Below, piece after piece: positions 8,561-16,168 of a DNA stretch of 64,000 bases. Origin of the DNA: Solirubrobacter pauli (GTDB taxonomy: Bacteria; Actinomycetota; Thermoleophilia; Solirubrobacterales; Solirubrobacteraceae); contig NZ_RBIL01000002.1 of the NCBI RefSeq assembly GCF_003633755.1, positions 558,001-622,000 of the forward strand. Direction: 5' to 3'. Made by a program: the position numbers and the translations under genes. Positions within the stretch are counted from its first letter, which is position 1; every line of letters begins with the position of its first letter. The notes below the pieces were generated by a model. The model was not told the DNA's origin. It saw nothing but the letters and a program-made list of their open reading frames with translations, and ran no database searches.

Positions 8561-9396
8561 ACCCCGAGGTCCAGCGCATCCTCGACGCGCTGCCGGACGA
8601 CGGTCCGCCCGCGCATGAGGTGCCGATCGAGCAGGCGCGGCAGGCGCACCTGACCGAGACCGAGGTGCTCGCGGGGGAGGGCGTGCCCGTCGACCGCGTC
8701 TTCGACGACGAGATCGCCGGCGTGCCCGTGCGCGTGTACGAGCCCGCGGAGGCGACGGGCACGATCGCCTACCTGCACGGCGGCGGCTGGGTGATGGGCA
8801 GCCGCGACAGCGTCGACGCGGTCTGCCGCGCGCTCGCCGGCGACGCCCGGGCGCGCGTGGTGAGCGTCGGCTACCGGCTCGCGCCCGAGCACCCGTTCCC
8901 GGCGGCGCTCGACGACACGCTGAACGTCGTGCGCGCGCTCGAAGGCCCGGTGGCCGTCGCGGGCGACAGCGCGGGCGGCAACCTGGCCGCGGTGGCGGCG
9001 CTCAAGCTCCCGAACGTCGTCTTCCAGCTGCTGATCTACCCGGTCACCGACGCGGGCCTCAACACACCGTCCTACAGCGAGTTCGACGGCGACTTCGGCC
9101 TCACGGCGGCGAGCATGCGCCGGTTCTTCAAGCTCTACCTGGACGGCGCCGACGGCCTGCAACCGGACGTGTCCCCGCTCCGGGCGGACCTCGGGGCCGC
9201 GCCGCCGGCGCTCGTGATCACCGCCAGCCACGACGTCCTGCGCGACGACGGCGAGGCCTACGCGGCCGCGCTGCCGGACGCCGAGCTGCGCCGCATCGAC
9301 GGCACCGTGCACGGCTTCTGGCGCTGGCAGACGACCGAGATCGCCCGCACGACGGTCCGCGAGGCCGCGGCGGCCGTCCGGCAAGCGCTAGGTTGA
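8557..9396 (+). CDS. Alpha/beta hydrolase, hormone-sensitive lipase family
   Basis: 279 aa esterase of the HSL (family IV) type. The oxyanion motif HGGGW begins at His74. The nucleophile elbow is GDSAGG with Ser138. The other triad members are Asp226 (SHDVLRDDG) and His252 (VHGFW). It should cleave short acyl esters, but the substrate is unknown. The start is GTG, overlapping the stop of the CoxG-like gene (GTGA), so the two are probably translationally coupled. Confidence 0.92.
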   Translation: MNPEVQRILDALPDDGPPAHEVPIEQARQAHLTETEVLAGEGVPVDRVFDDEIAGVPVRVYEPAEATGTIAYLHGGGWVMGSRDSVDAVCRALAGDARARVVSVGYRLAPEHPFPAALDDTLNVVRALEGPVAVAGDSAGGNLAAVAALKLPNVVFQLLIYPVTDAGLNTPSYSEFDGDFGLTAASMRRFFKLYLDGADGLQPDVSPLRADLGAAPPALVITASHDVLRDDGEAYAAALPDAELRRIDGTVHGFWRWQTTEIARTTVREAAAAVRQALG

Positions 9397-9404
9397 GCCG
9401 CCCT

Positions 9405-10637
9405 ATGAGCTTCTGGCATCCGTTCGCGGACATGGCCGCGGTCTCCAAGAGCGAGTTCGTGGTCGAGCGGGGCGAAGGCGTCTTCGTCTACGACACCGAG
9501 GATCGTCGCTACTTCGACGCCACCGCTTCTCTCTGGTACGCCAACCTCGGCCACGGTCGCGCCGAGATCGCCGACGCCGTCGACGCGCAGATGCGCAAGC
9601 TCGCGGCGTATCACACGTTCGGGGACGTCACGAACGGCCCGGCCAACGCGGTCGGCGAGCGGCTGGCCAAGCTCGCCCCGGTCGAGGACGCGAAGGTCTT
9701 CCTCACCAGCGGCGGCGGCGACTCGATCGAGGTCGCGGCCAAGCTCGCCCGCCGGCACTTCGTCAACGCCGGGCACCCGGAGCGCGTGCACCTGATCAGC
9801 CGCACGCACGGCTACCACGGCACGCACGGCTTCGGCACGAGCCTCGGCGGCATCGAGCCCAACGTCACCAACTGGGGCCCGCTGGTGCCGCAGACGAGCG
9901 TCGTCGAGTACGACTCGCTCGAGGCGCTGGAGGCGGAGATCCACCGCGTCGGCCCTGACAAGGTCGCGGCCTTCTTCTGCGAGCCCGTGATCGGCGCGGG
10001 CGGCGTGCTGCTGCCGCCCGACGGCTACATCCAGGGCGTCGCGGACCTGTGCGCCGAGCACGGCATCCTGCTCGTGATCGACAGCGTGATCTGCGCCTTC
10101 GGGCGCCTGGGCACGTGGTTCGGCGTCGAGCGCTGGGAGGACGTGCGCCCCGACATGATCACGTTCGCGAAGGGCGTGACCAGCGGCTACCTGCCGCTCG
10201 GCGGCGTGGTCGTGTCGAACACGATCGCGGAGCCGTACTACACGCAGGGCGGGCTGATGTTCCGCCACGGCGCCACCTACGCCGGCCACCCGTCGGCGTG
10301 CGCCGCCGCGCTCGCGGTGCTCGACATCTACGAGGCCGAGGACCTGATCCCGCGTGGTCGCGAGCTGGAGGGTCCGCTCGCTGACGCCCTGGCGACGCTC
10401 GCCGACCATCCCGCGGTGGGCGAGGTCCGCGCCGGGCTGGGCTTCCTCGCGGCGATCGGGCTGCACCCGGACGCGGACGCCGCCGCGCCGGCGCGTTTGG
10501 TCGCGGGTGCGCGTGAGCAAGGTGTCCTCGTGCGGGCCGTGATCGGCGGCGTCGCGATGTCACCGCCCCTGATCAGCGAGCAGGAGCACATCGACCTGCT
10601 GGTCGAGGGTCTACGCGCCGGGCTCGACCGCGTGTAG
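9405..10637 (+). CDS. Class III (omega) aminotransferase
   Basis: 410 aa PLP enzyme of the class III aminotransferase family. It opens MSFWHPFADMAAV, carries LTSGGGDSIEVAAKLAR for phosphate binding and AAFFCEPVIGAGGVLLPP before the cofactor Asp (LVIDSVICAFGRLGTWFG). The Schiff-base lysine is Lys256 in ITFAKGVTSGYLPLGGV. Amine donor and acceptor are unknown. The ATG at 9405 is preferred over the in-frame TTG at 9393 because the TTG overlaps a probable -10 hexamer (TAGGTT, 9389-9394). Confidence 0.92.
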   Translation: MSFWHPFADMAAVSKSEFVVERGEGVFVYDTEDRRYFDATASLWYANLGHGRAEIADAVDAQMRKLAAYHTFGDVTNGPANAVGERLAKLAPVEDAKVFLTSGGGDSIEVAAKLARRHFVNAGHPERVHLISRTHGYHGTHGFGTSLGGIEPNVTNWGPLVPQTSVVEYDSLEALEAEIHRVGPDKVAAFFCEPVIGAGGVLLPPDGYIQGVADLCAEHGILLVIDSVICAFGRLGTWFGVERWEDVRPDMITFAKGVTSGYLPLGGVVVSNTIAEPYYTQGGLMFRHGATYAGHPSACAAALAVLDIYEAEDLIPRGRELEGPLADALATLADHPAVGEVRAGLGFLAAIGLHPDADAAAPARLVAGAREQGVLVRAVIGGVAMSPPLISEQEHIDLLVEGLRAGLDRV

Positions 10638-10668
10638 CGCGTCGGTAATACCTACCGCGGCGGTCGTG

Positions 10669-10687
10669 ATAAGTTAGGGCCACCTAA
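10669..10687 (+). promoter_or_regulatory. DtxR/IdeR-type iron box 1
   Basis: ATAAGTTAGGGCCACCTAA matches the DtxR/IdeR consensus (TTAGGTTAGSCTAACCTAA, from memory) at 14 of 19 positions. It covers a probable -10 (TAAGTT, 10670-10675) and touches the ATG at 10687, so iron-loaded repressor would block the promoter. Confidence 0.65.
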
Positions 10688-10854
10688 TGGCCTGGACCGT
10701 CGAGACACCGACCGAAGAGCTTGAAGACTTTCCCACCTGCGGGTTCCGCGCGCGCCGCTGGCTGCGGTTCGAGCGGGACCTGGAGGCCTGGCTGGCGACT
10801 CCTGAGGGGCAGTTCGCCGCTTGGGATGCCGCCCAGGGCGCCAAGTCCGACTAA
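10687..10854 (+). CDS. Small protein behind an iron box, function unknown
   Basis: 55 aa, beginning MAWTVETPTEELEDFPTCGF and containing RARRWLRFERDLEAWL. It has one Cys and several Trp (four) and Arg residues, no membrane segment and no family I recognise. It is supported by its position: the ATG directly abuts iron box 1 and the stop overlaps the region of iron box 2 in front of the ferritin-like gene. A role in iron homeostasis is inferred from context only. Confidence 0.55.
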   Translation: MAWTVETPTEELEDFPTCGFRARRWLRFERDLEAWLATPEGQFAAWDAAQGAKSD

Positions 10855-10865
10855 GGCGAACCTAA
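10847..10865 (+). promoter_or_regulatory. DtxR/IdeR-type iron box 2 (weaker)
   Basis: CCGACTAAGGCGAACCTAA matches 12 of 19 consensus positions, with a complete right half (AACCTAA). It covers the expected -35 position of the ferritin-like gene promoter. Confidence 0.5.
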
Positions 10866-10879
10866 CCCAGAAGTGTGGG

Positions 10880-10892
10880 TAGTGTGAGGCTC
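10880..10892 (+). promoter_or_regulatory. -10 hexamer of the ferritin-like gene
   Basis: TAGTGT (10880-10885) ends 7 nt before the ATG at 10893, indicating a leaderless mRNA and supporting that start over the GTG at 10875. Confidence 0.45.
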
Positions 10893-11390
10893 ATGCCAAC
10901 TACCCGACACGCTTCTGCCGGCATCCTGAGCGATGCCAACGCCGCCAAGCGTGAGGAGATCGTTCAGCTCCTGACGAAGGCGTACTGGATGGAGATGGAG
11001 ACCGTCATCTCCTACCTCTCGAACTCGTCGAACCTCGATGGCGTGCGCGCCGAGGAGATCGCCGAGAACCTGGCCAACGACGTGACCGAGGAACTCGGCC
11101 ACGCCAAGTTGTTCGCCGAGCGGATCAAGGATCTGTACGGCACGCCTCCCGGCTCGATGGACTTCACGCCGGAGCAGACCTACCTCCAGACCCATGAGGA
11201 CGGGACCGACGTGGTCTCCGTCATCAAGGGCGTCATCGAGGCCGAGGCCGGCGCGATCGAGCACTACACGCGCATCATCGAGGCCTGTGACGGCGTCGAC
11301 TGGGCCACGCAGGACATGGTCATCGACATCCTCCGGGATGAGGAGAACCACCTGCGCACGTTCGAGCGGTACCTCTCCGAGTACGAGTGA
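10893..11390 (+). CDS. Ferritin-like (bacterioferritin-type) protein
   Basis: 165 aa four-helix protein of the ferritin-like superfamily. Candidate di-iron ligands are the Glu in MEMETVISY, the EELGHAKLF ExxH pair, the Glu in IEAEAGAIEHY and the second ExxH in RDEENHLRTF. It would oxidise and store iron or protect against iron-driven oxidation. It lies downstream of two iron boxes and the 55-aa ORF, so iron-dependent control is likely. It is convergent with the flavoprotein gene 9 bp away. Confidence 0.85.
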   Translation: MPTTRHASAGILSDANAAKREEIVQLLTKAYWMEMETVISYLSNSSNLDGVRAEEIAENLANDVTEELGHAKLFAERIKDLYGTPPGSMDFTPEQTYLQTHEDGTDVVSVIKGVIEAEAGAIEHYTRIIEACDGVDWATQDMVIDILRDEENHLRTFERYLSEYE

Positions 11391-11398
11391 GCCGCTAG

Positions 11399-12547
11399 CT
11401 AAGCGGCCTGTTCCTCCGCTGCCGGCACCGCGGCGGCGGGGGGAGCAGGGACCGCGTAGCTCGGCGGGGCGATCTCCAGGTAGTTCTGGAACGCCCAGCG
11501 CGAGATGCGCCCGCGCGTGAACGCACGCGTCACGTTGTCCAGCGGCCGGCCGTGCAGGTGCCGGATCGACTGCTGCGCGAGGTACATCGACTCGAACTTC
11601 CACTTGTGGCTCGCGCTGAACTCGTGGTAGCGCGAGAGCGCCTCCCACTTGTCCTGACGGCCTTCGAGCACCGCCCGCAGCTCACGCCCGAGCGCGATGC
11701 CGAAGTAGAACGCCGTGCGGATGCCCTCCGCGGTGAGCGGGATGCAGTGGCCGGCGCTGTCGCCGGCGAAGAAGATCCCGTCCTCGGTGGCGGGACGGAT
11801 GCGGTGGGGGATCCAGTTGCCCTGGTAGCCGTCGGGCGACTGGTTGACGTCCTCGACCAGGCGCAGCGTCGGCTGCTTGACCGGGTCGTGCGGGTCGAAG
11901 GAGCCGACGCCGATGCGGACCTCGTCGTCGGCCGGGAACGCCCAGCCGTAGCCGGCGTCGACGTAGCGCGGGTCGATCCACAGCTCCAGGTCGTCGCCCG
12001 TGCCCTTGGGATGGACCTCCAGCCCGCGGCTCAGCGGGGCGTCCGGCGGCTGGAAGTTGTCGCCGACGCCGAGCACGCGGCGCCAGCCGAGCGCGTCGAC
12101 GATCAGCGGCGCGGTCACGTCGCCCCGGTCCGTGCTCACCGTTTGACCTGTTCGGGAGATGACCTTCGCCGTGTCGAACTCCGCCTCGCCCGTCTGCTCG
12201 AACAGCAGGTCGCAGAGCTGCGGGTAGTCGAACGTGCTGAACGTGAACGGCAGCGGCCAGCGCGCCTTGCCGACGCGCGGCGTGTGCACGAGCAGCGAGT
12301 CGAAGGTCTGCCGGATCGACGCTTCCAAGCCAAGGTTGCGCAGCCATTCGGTCGGCGCGGCGCACGCCGAGGTCTGCCGCTCGCCGATCTCGTACCGGTC
12401 CAGGATCAGCACGCGCGCGCCCGTCGCGCGTAGCTCGCGTGCGACAGTGAGGCCTGCGAAGGAGGCGCCGCAGATCAGGACGTCAGCGTCCGCGCCGGTT
12501 GGGAAAGGGACGCGGGCGGCTCCGCGCTTCGTGGCTCGTACGGGCAT
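11399..12547 (-). CDS. FAD-dependent oxidoreductase, geranylgeranyl-reductase-like
   Basis: 382 aa flavoprotein. The FAD-binding fold opens at DVLICGASFAGLTVARELR (about residues 22-40), followed by the Glu/Asp-ending strand ARVLILDR. The GIFFAGDSAGHCIPLTAEGI motif near residue 260 is the second FAD contact typical of geranylgeranyl reductases and related hydroxylases. It probably reduces prenyl chains of lipids or quinones, but the substrate is not certain. The start is the ATG 7 nt behind a -10 hexamer (TACTGT on the minus strand). It diverges from rpsA with only 24 bp between start codons. Confidence 0.82.
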   Translation of the reverse strand: MPVRATKRGAARVPFPTGADADVLICGASFAGLTVARELRATGARVLILDRYEIGERQTSACAAPTEWLRNLGLEASIRQTFDSLLVHTPRVGKARWPLPFTFSTFDYPQLCDLLFEQTGEAEFDTAKVISRTGQTVSTDRGDVTAPLIVDALGWRRVLGVGDNFQPPDAPLSRGLEVHPKGTGDDLELWIDPRYVDAGYGWAFPADDEVRIGVGSFDPHDPVKQPTLRLVEDVNQSPDGYQGNWIPHRIRPATEDGIFFAGDSAGHCIPLTAEGIRTAFYFGIALGRELRAVLEGRQDKWEALSRYHEFSASHKWKFESMYLAQQSIRHLHGRPLDNVTRAFTRGRISRWAFQNYLEIAPPSYAVPAPPAAAVPAAEEQAA

Positions 12548-12553
12548 TACCGC

Positions 12554-12560
12554 TACAGTA
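12554..12560. promoter_or_regulatory. Overlapping divergent -10 hexamers
   Basis: The 7-bp TACAGTA contains TACAGT on the plus strand (12554-12559, 12 nt before the rpsA ATG) and TACTGT on the minus strand (12555-12560, 7 nt before the flavoprotein ATG). Both fit TANNNT. Confidence 0.45.
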
Positions 12561-12571
12561 TCCGGCTGCTA

Positions 12572-13984
12572 ATGGAAGCCACGCTCACTCCCCCTGCCAT
12601 CCCTGAAGCTCGCGTCGTCGAGGGCTCGGACGGGATGCTCCTCGAAATCGACGGCAAGATCGTCCCGAATTACGACGCCACCATCGTTCCCTTCGAAGAG
12701 GGCGATGTCGTCACGGGCAAGGTCGTGCGGATCGACAAGGACGAAGTCCTGGTCGACATCGGATACAAGAGCGAAGGGGTCATCCCCAACAACGAGCTCT
12801 CGATCCGCAAGTCGGTCGATCCCAACGAGGAGGTGGAGCTCGGCGAAGAGGTCGACGCTCTCGTTCTCACCAAGGAGGATCAGGACGGCCGCCTGATCCT
12901 GTCCAAGAAGCGCGCCCGCTTCGAGCGCGCCTGGCGCAAGATCGAGGCTGCCGCCGACTCCGGCGAGCCCGTCAACGGCGCGGTCATCGAGGTCGTCAAG
13001 GGCGGCCTGATCGTGGACCTCGGCGTGCGCGGCTTCCTGCCCGCGTCGCTGGTCGACATCCGCCGTGTGCCGAACCTGGATGAGTACCTGGGTCAGACGA
13101 TCCAGACCAAAGTTATAGAGTTGAACCGTTCGCGAAACAACGTGGTCCTCTCACGTCGCGCGGTGCTTGAAGAGGAGCGCAAGGAACAGCGTCAGGCCAT
13201 CCTTGAGCGACTGCAGCCGGGCCTCATCATCGAGGGCCAGATCTCGAACATCGTCGACTTCGGCGCGTTCGTGGACCTGGACGGCATCGACGGACTCATC
13301 CACATCTCCGAGCTCTCGTGGTCGCACGTCAACCACCCGAGCGAGATCCTGTCCATCGGCCAGACCGTCGAGGTCAAGGTCCTGGACATCGACCGCGATC
13401 GCCAGCGCATCTCGCTGGGTCTCAAGCAGACCCAGGAGGATCCGTGGCAGCGCGTCGTCGACACCTACCACGTGGGTGACGAGCTCGAGGGCGCGGTGAC
13501 CAAGGTCGTCGCGTTCGGTGCGTTCGTCGAGATCCTCGAGGGTGTCGAGGGCCTCGTGCACATCTCCGAGCTCGCTCAGCAGCACGTCGAGAACCCGCGC
13601 GAGATCGTCGCGCCGGGCGACGAGGTCAAGGTCAAGATCCTCGAGATCGACTCCGAGCGGCGCCGCCTCTCGCTCTCGATCAAGCGGGTCGAGGGCCAGG
13701 TCCTGCCGCGTCGCACCGAAGGTGTGACGGATGCGGGCGACCTCGAGGACATGCCCGAGCTGGGTCTGTCGGAGGACGTCTTCGCCGAGACGCCCTCGCC
13801 GGCGGACGACGCGGCTGCGGACGCCGAGGCGGCTGCCGCTGCGGAGGCCGCGGAGGCCCCGGAGGCCGACGTCGCCGCCGAGTCGGAGGTCGCCGAGAGC
13901 CCCGCGGTCGAAGAGACCCCCGAGGCTGCCGCCGAGACCGAGGCCGAAGCTCCCGCCGAGGAGCCCGAGCCCACGCAGGAGTAG
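12572..13984 (+). CDS. rpsA: 30S ribosomal protein S1
   Basis: 470 aa with four S1/OB-fold RNA-binding domains starting near residues 45 (GDVVTGKVVRIDKDEVLVDIG), 130, 217 (GLIIEGQISNIVDFGAFVDL) and 302 (GDELEGAVTKVVAFGAFVEI). It binds mRNA on the small subunit and helps initiation. The last 80 residues are a disordered Ala/Glu-rich acidic tail. Four domains rather than six is the actinobacterial form. The stop overlaps the GTG of coaE by 1 nt. Confidence 0.97.
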   Translation: MEATLTPPAIPEARVVEGSDGMLLEIDGKIVPNYDATIVPFEEGDVVTGKVVRIDKDEVLVDIGYKSEGVIPNNELSIRKSVDPNEEVELGEEVDALVLTKEDQDGRLILSKKRARFERAWRKIEAAADSGEPVNGAVIEVVKGGLIVDLGVRGFLPASLVDIRRVPNLDEYLGQTIQTKVIELNRSRNNVVLSRRAVLEEERKEQRQAILERLQPGLIIEGQISNIVDFGAFVDLDGIDGLIHISELSWSHVNHPSEILSIGQTVEVKVLDIDRDRQRISLGLKQTQEDPWQRVVDTYHVGDELEGAVTKVVAFGAFVEILEGVEGLVHISELAQQHVENPREIVAPGDEVKVKILEIDSERRRLSLSIKRVEGQVLPRRTEGVTDAGDLEDMPELGLSEDVFAETPSPADDAAADAEAAAAAEAAEAPEADVAAESEVAESPAVEETPEAAAETEAEAPAEEPEPTQE

Positions 13985-14574
13985 TGACCGCGCCACCGCC
14001 GTTCGTCGGGCTGACGGGCGGCATCGGCGCGGGCAAGTCGGAGGCGTTGGCCGCGCTGAGCCGTCTCGGCGCGGCGACGATCTCCACCGACCAGGTCGTC
14101 CACGACCTGTATGAGGACCCGTCGGTTCGCGATGCCGTCGTGAACCGGTGGGGGCCGTCGGTCGTGGCCGATGGGCGCGTCGACCGGCGCGCGGTCGCGA
14201 AGTTCGCCTTCGCCAGCGATGATGAGCGTGGCTGGCTGGAGGGACTGCTGTGGCCGCTGGTCGGGCAGCGGGTCGCCGAGTGGCGCGCGGCCCCACGTGA
14301 TCCGGCGCCGCTCGCGCTGGTCGTCGAGACGCCCCTGCTCTTCGAGGCAGGGCTCGAAGGCAACTACGACGCGACGATCGCGATCGTGGCCGACGAGGCG
14401 GTGCGCGCCGCTCGCGCCGGTGCCCGGGGCCACGCGGCCCTGGACGAACGCACAGCCCGGCAGCTCTCACAGGGTGAAAAAGCGGCCCGAGCGACCTACG
14501 TTGTAGAGAACTCCGGCAGTTTGCGCGATTTGGAGCAGGAGCTGTCGGGGGTTCTTGCGAAGCTGAACCCATAG
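13984..14574 (+). CDS. coaE: Dephospho-CoA kinase
   Basis: 196 aa P-loop kinase catalysing the last step of coenzyme A synthesis. Walker A is GLTGGIGAGKSE (about residues 9-20), followed by the Asp region STDQVVHDLY and the lid-type motif VVETPLLFEAGLE. The start is GTG, overlapping the rpsA stop by 1 nt, and the stop directly abuts the next ATG, so rpsA, coaE and the transglycosylase gene form a tight operon. rpsA-coaE linkage is common in actinobacteria. Confidence 0.96.
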   Translation: MTAPPPFVGLTGGIGAGKSEALAALSRLGAATISTDQVVHDLYEDPSVRDAVVNRWGPSVVADGRVDRRAVAKFAFASDDERGWLEGLLWPLVGQRVAEWRAAPRDPAPLALVVETPLLFEAGLEGNYDATIAIVADEAVRAARAGARGHAALDERTARQLSQGEKAARATYVVENSGSLRDLEQELSGVLAKLNP

Positions 14575-15228
14575 ATGTCTGCGCAGCCTGCGACCAGAGC
14601 CCGATCTCGTCCGGCGCCTCGGGGGCGCCGTGTCTCACGTGCCCGCGTGTGGAAGCGGCGGCTCTACCTCATGCTGGGCTTCCTCGTGATCGGCGTCGCC
14701 GTGATGAGCCTCGTCAAGCCGGCCGACCAGGTCGTGCGCGAGATCCAGCTCCCGCTCCGCCACGAGGACATCATCCGCCAGCAGGCGGCCGACAAGGGCG
14801 TCGACGCGTCCTTGATCGCGGCCGTCATATACACCGAGTCGCGCTTCCGCAACCAGACGTCCCCGGTCGGCGCCACGGGCCTGATGCAGCTCATGCCGGA
14901 CACCGCCGACTACATCGCCCACAAGTCCGGCGGCACCCAGTTCACGCAGACCGACCTGGCTACGCCCCAGATCAACATCGCCTACGGCACCTGGTACCTG
15001 CGCTACCTGCTCGACAAGTACAAGGGCAACACCATCCTCACCTTGGCCGCTTACAACGGCGGTGAGGGCAAGGTCGACGAGTGGCGAGCGGTCGCCGCCG
15101 CCCGCGGCGAGAAGTTCCGCGTGGCGTCGCACGTGCCCTTCAAGGAGACCCGCGACTACGTGACCCGGGTCCTCAGCGCACGCAAGGAGTACCGCGCGCA
15201 CCACGCCGCCGAGCTCGGCCTCAACTAG
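14575..15228 (+). CDS. Membrane-anchored lytic transglycosylase (SLT domain)
   Basis: 217 aa. A basic N-terminus is followed by one signal-anchor helix (LYLMLGFLVIGVAVMSLV, about residues 30-47). The rest is a Slt70-type catalytic domain with Glu88 in VIYTESRFRN as the acid, PVGATGLMQLMPDTA, and ALAAYNGGEGKV-type substrate loop (TLAAYNGG). It should cleave glycan strands of peptidoglycan outside the membrane. The ATG follows the coaE stop directly. The 3' end overlaps the convergent AbiEi-like gene by 8 bp. Confidence 0.93.
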   Translation: MSAQPATRARSRPAPRGRRVSRARVWKRRLYLMLGFLVIGVAVMSLVKPADQVVREIQLPLRHEDIIRQQAADKGVDASLIAAVIYTESRFRNQTSPVGATGLMQLMPDTADYIAHKSGGTQFTQTDLATPQINIAYGTWYLRYLLDKYKGNTILTLAAYNGGEGKVDEWRAVAAARGEKFRVASHVPFKETRDYVTRVLSARKEYRAHHAAELGLN

Positions 15229-16039
15229 CTCGACGCTCGACGCTCCAGCCGCGTTGCCGGAGCGCCGCGTCGCGGCGCGCGTCCTCCCGGCGCGTCGCCT
15301 GGCGCCGGTGACCGTGGCCGTCGACCTCGACCACGCGCTGCTCGTCGGGCCAGTGGAAGTCGACCTCGATCCTCGTGTTGACCAGCGGCTCGACCAGTTG
15401 GCCTTCGAGGAACGCGTCCTCCTTCGCGCTGCGGGTGCCGGCTGAGCCGTCGGCGTGAAGCTCGAGTGCCCGTTTGAGCTTCCCGAGCCCGCGCCGCCCC
15501 CGCGCGCGGTCCATGGCCGCGTGCGTGGCGCGCTCGCTGAAGATGCGCCTGAACTCGGCCTCATGGATGACGTATGCGAGCTGATGGGCCGTAAGGACGT
15601 CGGTGAGGTCGACGAGCATCCGCGCGACGTTGGTCACGGGTATGCCACGCCAGACCGTCACATCTCGCGCGTCGAGGTGCGTGGTGCGGTGGACGTCGAC
15701 CCCGTCGGGCGCGTGCTTGGAGACGGTCACGACGCTGGTGAGGCAGACGGGCCAACGCGACACCTTCCAGTGGGCTGCGGCCGAGAGGTGGCTCAGGGCG
15801 GCGTTCGCGCCGGACGCGAGCACCGCGGCGAGCCAAATCCCCTCGCGCGAGAGCCCAGCGTGCCCGACGGCGTAGACGCCGCGGTGAACGCGGTGCAGCC
15901 GCCCCTCGCGGACGCGCCGTCGGACGGTCGCCTCGCTGTACCAGGCGAGGAGCTGCGCGATCGTCACGATCCCGTGCTGCCGGCCGGCGATCGTGGCGAT
16001 CTCCACCTCCGGCGAGGGGATTCGCCGATCTAGCGTCAC
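15221..16039 (-). CDS. AbiEi-like winged-helix protein with DUF559 endonuclease-like domain
   Basis: About 272 aa. The N-terminal part (IATIAGRQHGIVTIAQLL ... VHRGVYAVG) matches the AbiEi-type antitoxin N-terminal winged helix. The C-terminal part (FLEGQLVEPLVNTRIEVDFHWP and VVEVDGHGHR) matches DUF559, a fold related to very-short-patch repair endonucleases. Such orphan proteins are common in high-GC actinobacteria, and no AbiEii toxin partner is adjacent. The start is uncertain: GTG 16039 gives a normal N-terminus, but GTG 16060 and TTG 16111 are in frame. Function unproven. Confidence 0.75.
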   Translation of the reverse strand: MTLDRRIPSPEVEIATIAGRQHGIVTIAQLLAWYSEATVRRRVREGRLHRVHRGVYAVGHAGLSREGIWLAAVLASGANAALSHLSAAAHWKVSRWPVCLTSVVTVSKHAPDGVDVHRTTHLDARDVTVWRGIPVTNVARMLVDLTDVLTAHQLAYVIHEAEFRRIFSERATHAAMDRARGRRGLGKLKRALELHADGSAGTRSAKEDAFLEGQLVEPLVNTRIEVDFHWPDEQRVVEVDGHGHRRQATRREDARRDAALRQRGWSVERRAS

Positions 16040-16168
16040 CTGTCGTCGGTTATTCGGCACCAACCCGGACTCTCTCGCGTTCGGGTGAACGGATCTACAC
16101 GCCTTCGCCAAGGATGTGTGCCAAAAGACGCGCGGAATACGCGCGAGCGACGAGGCGTCTCACGAGGC

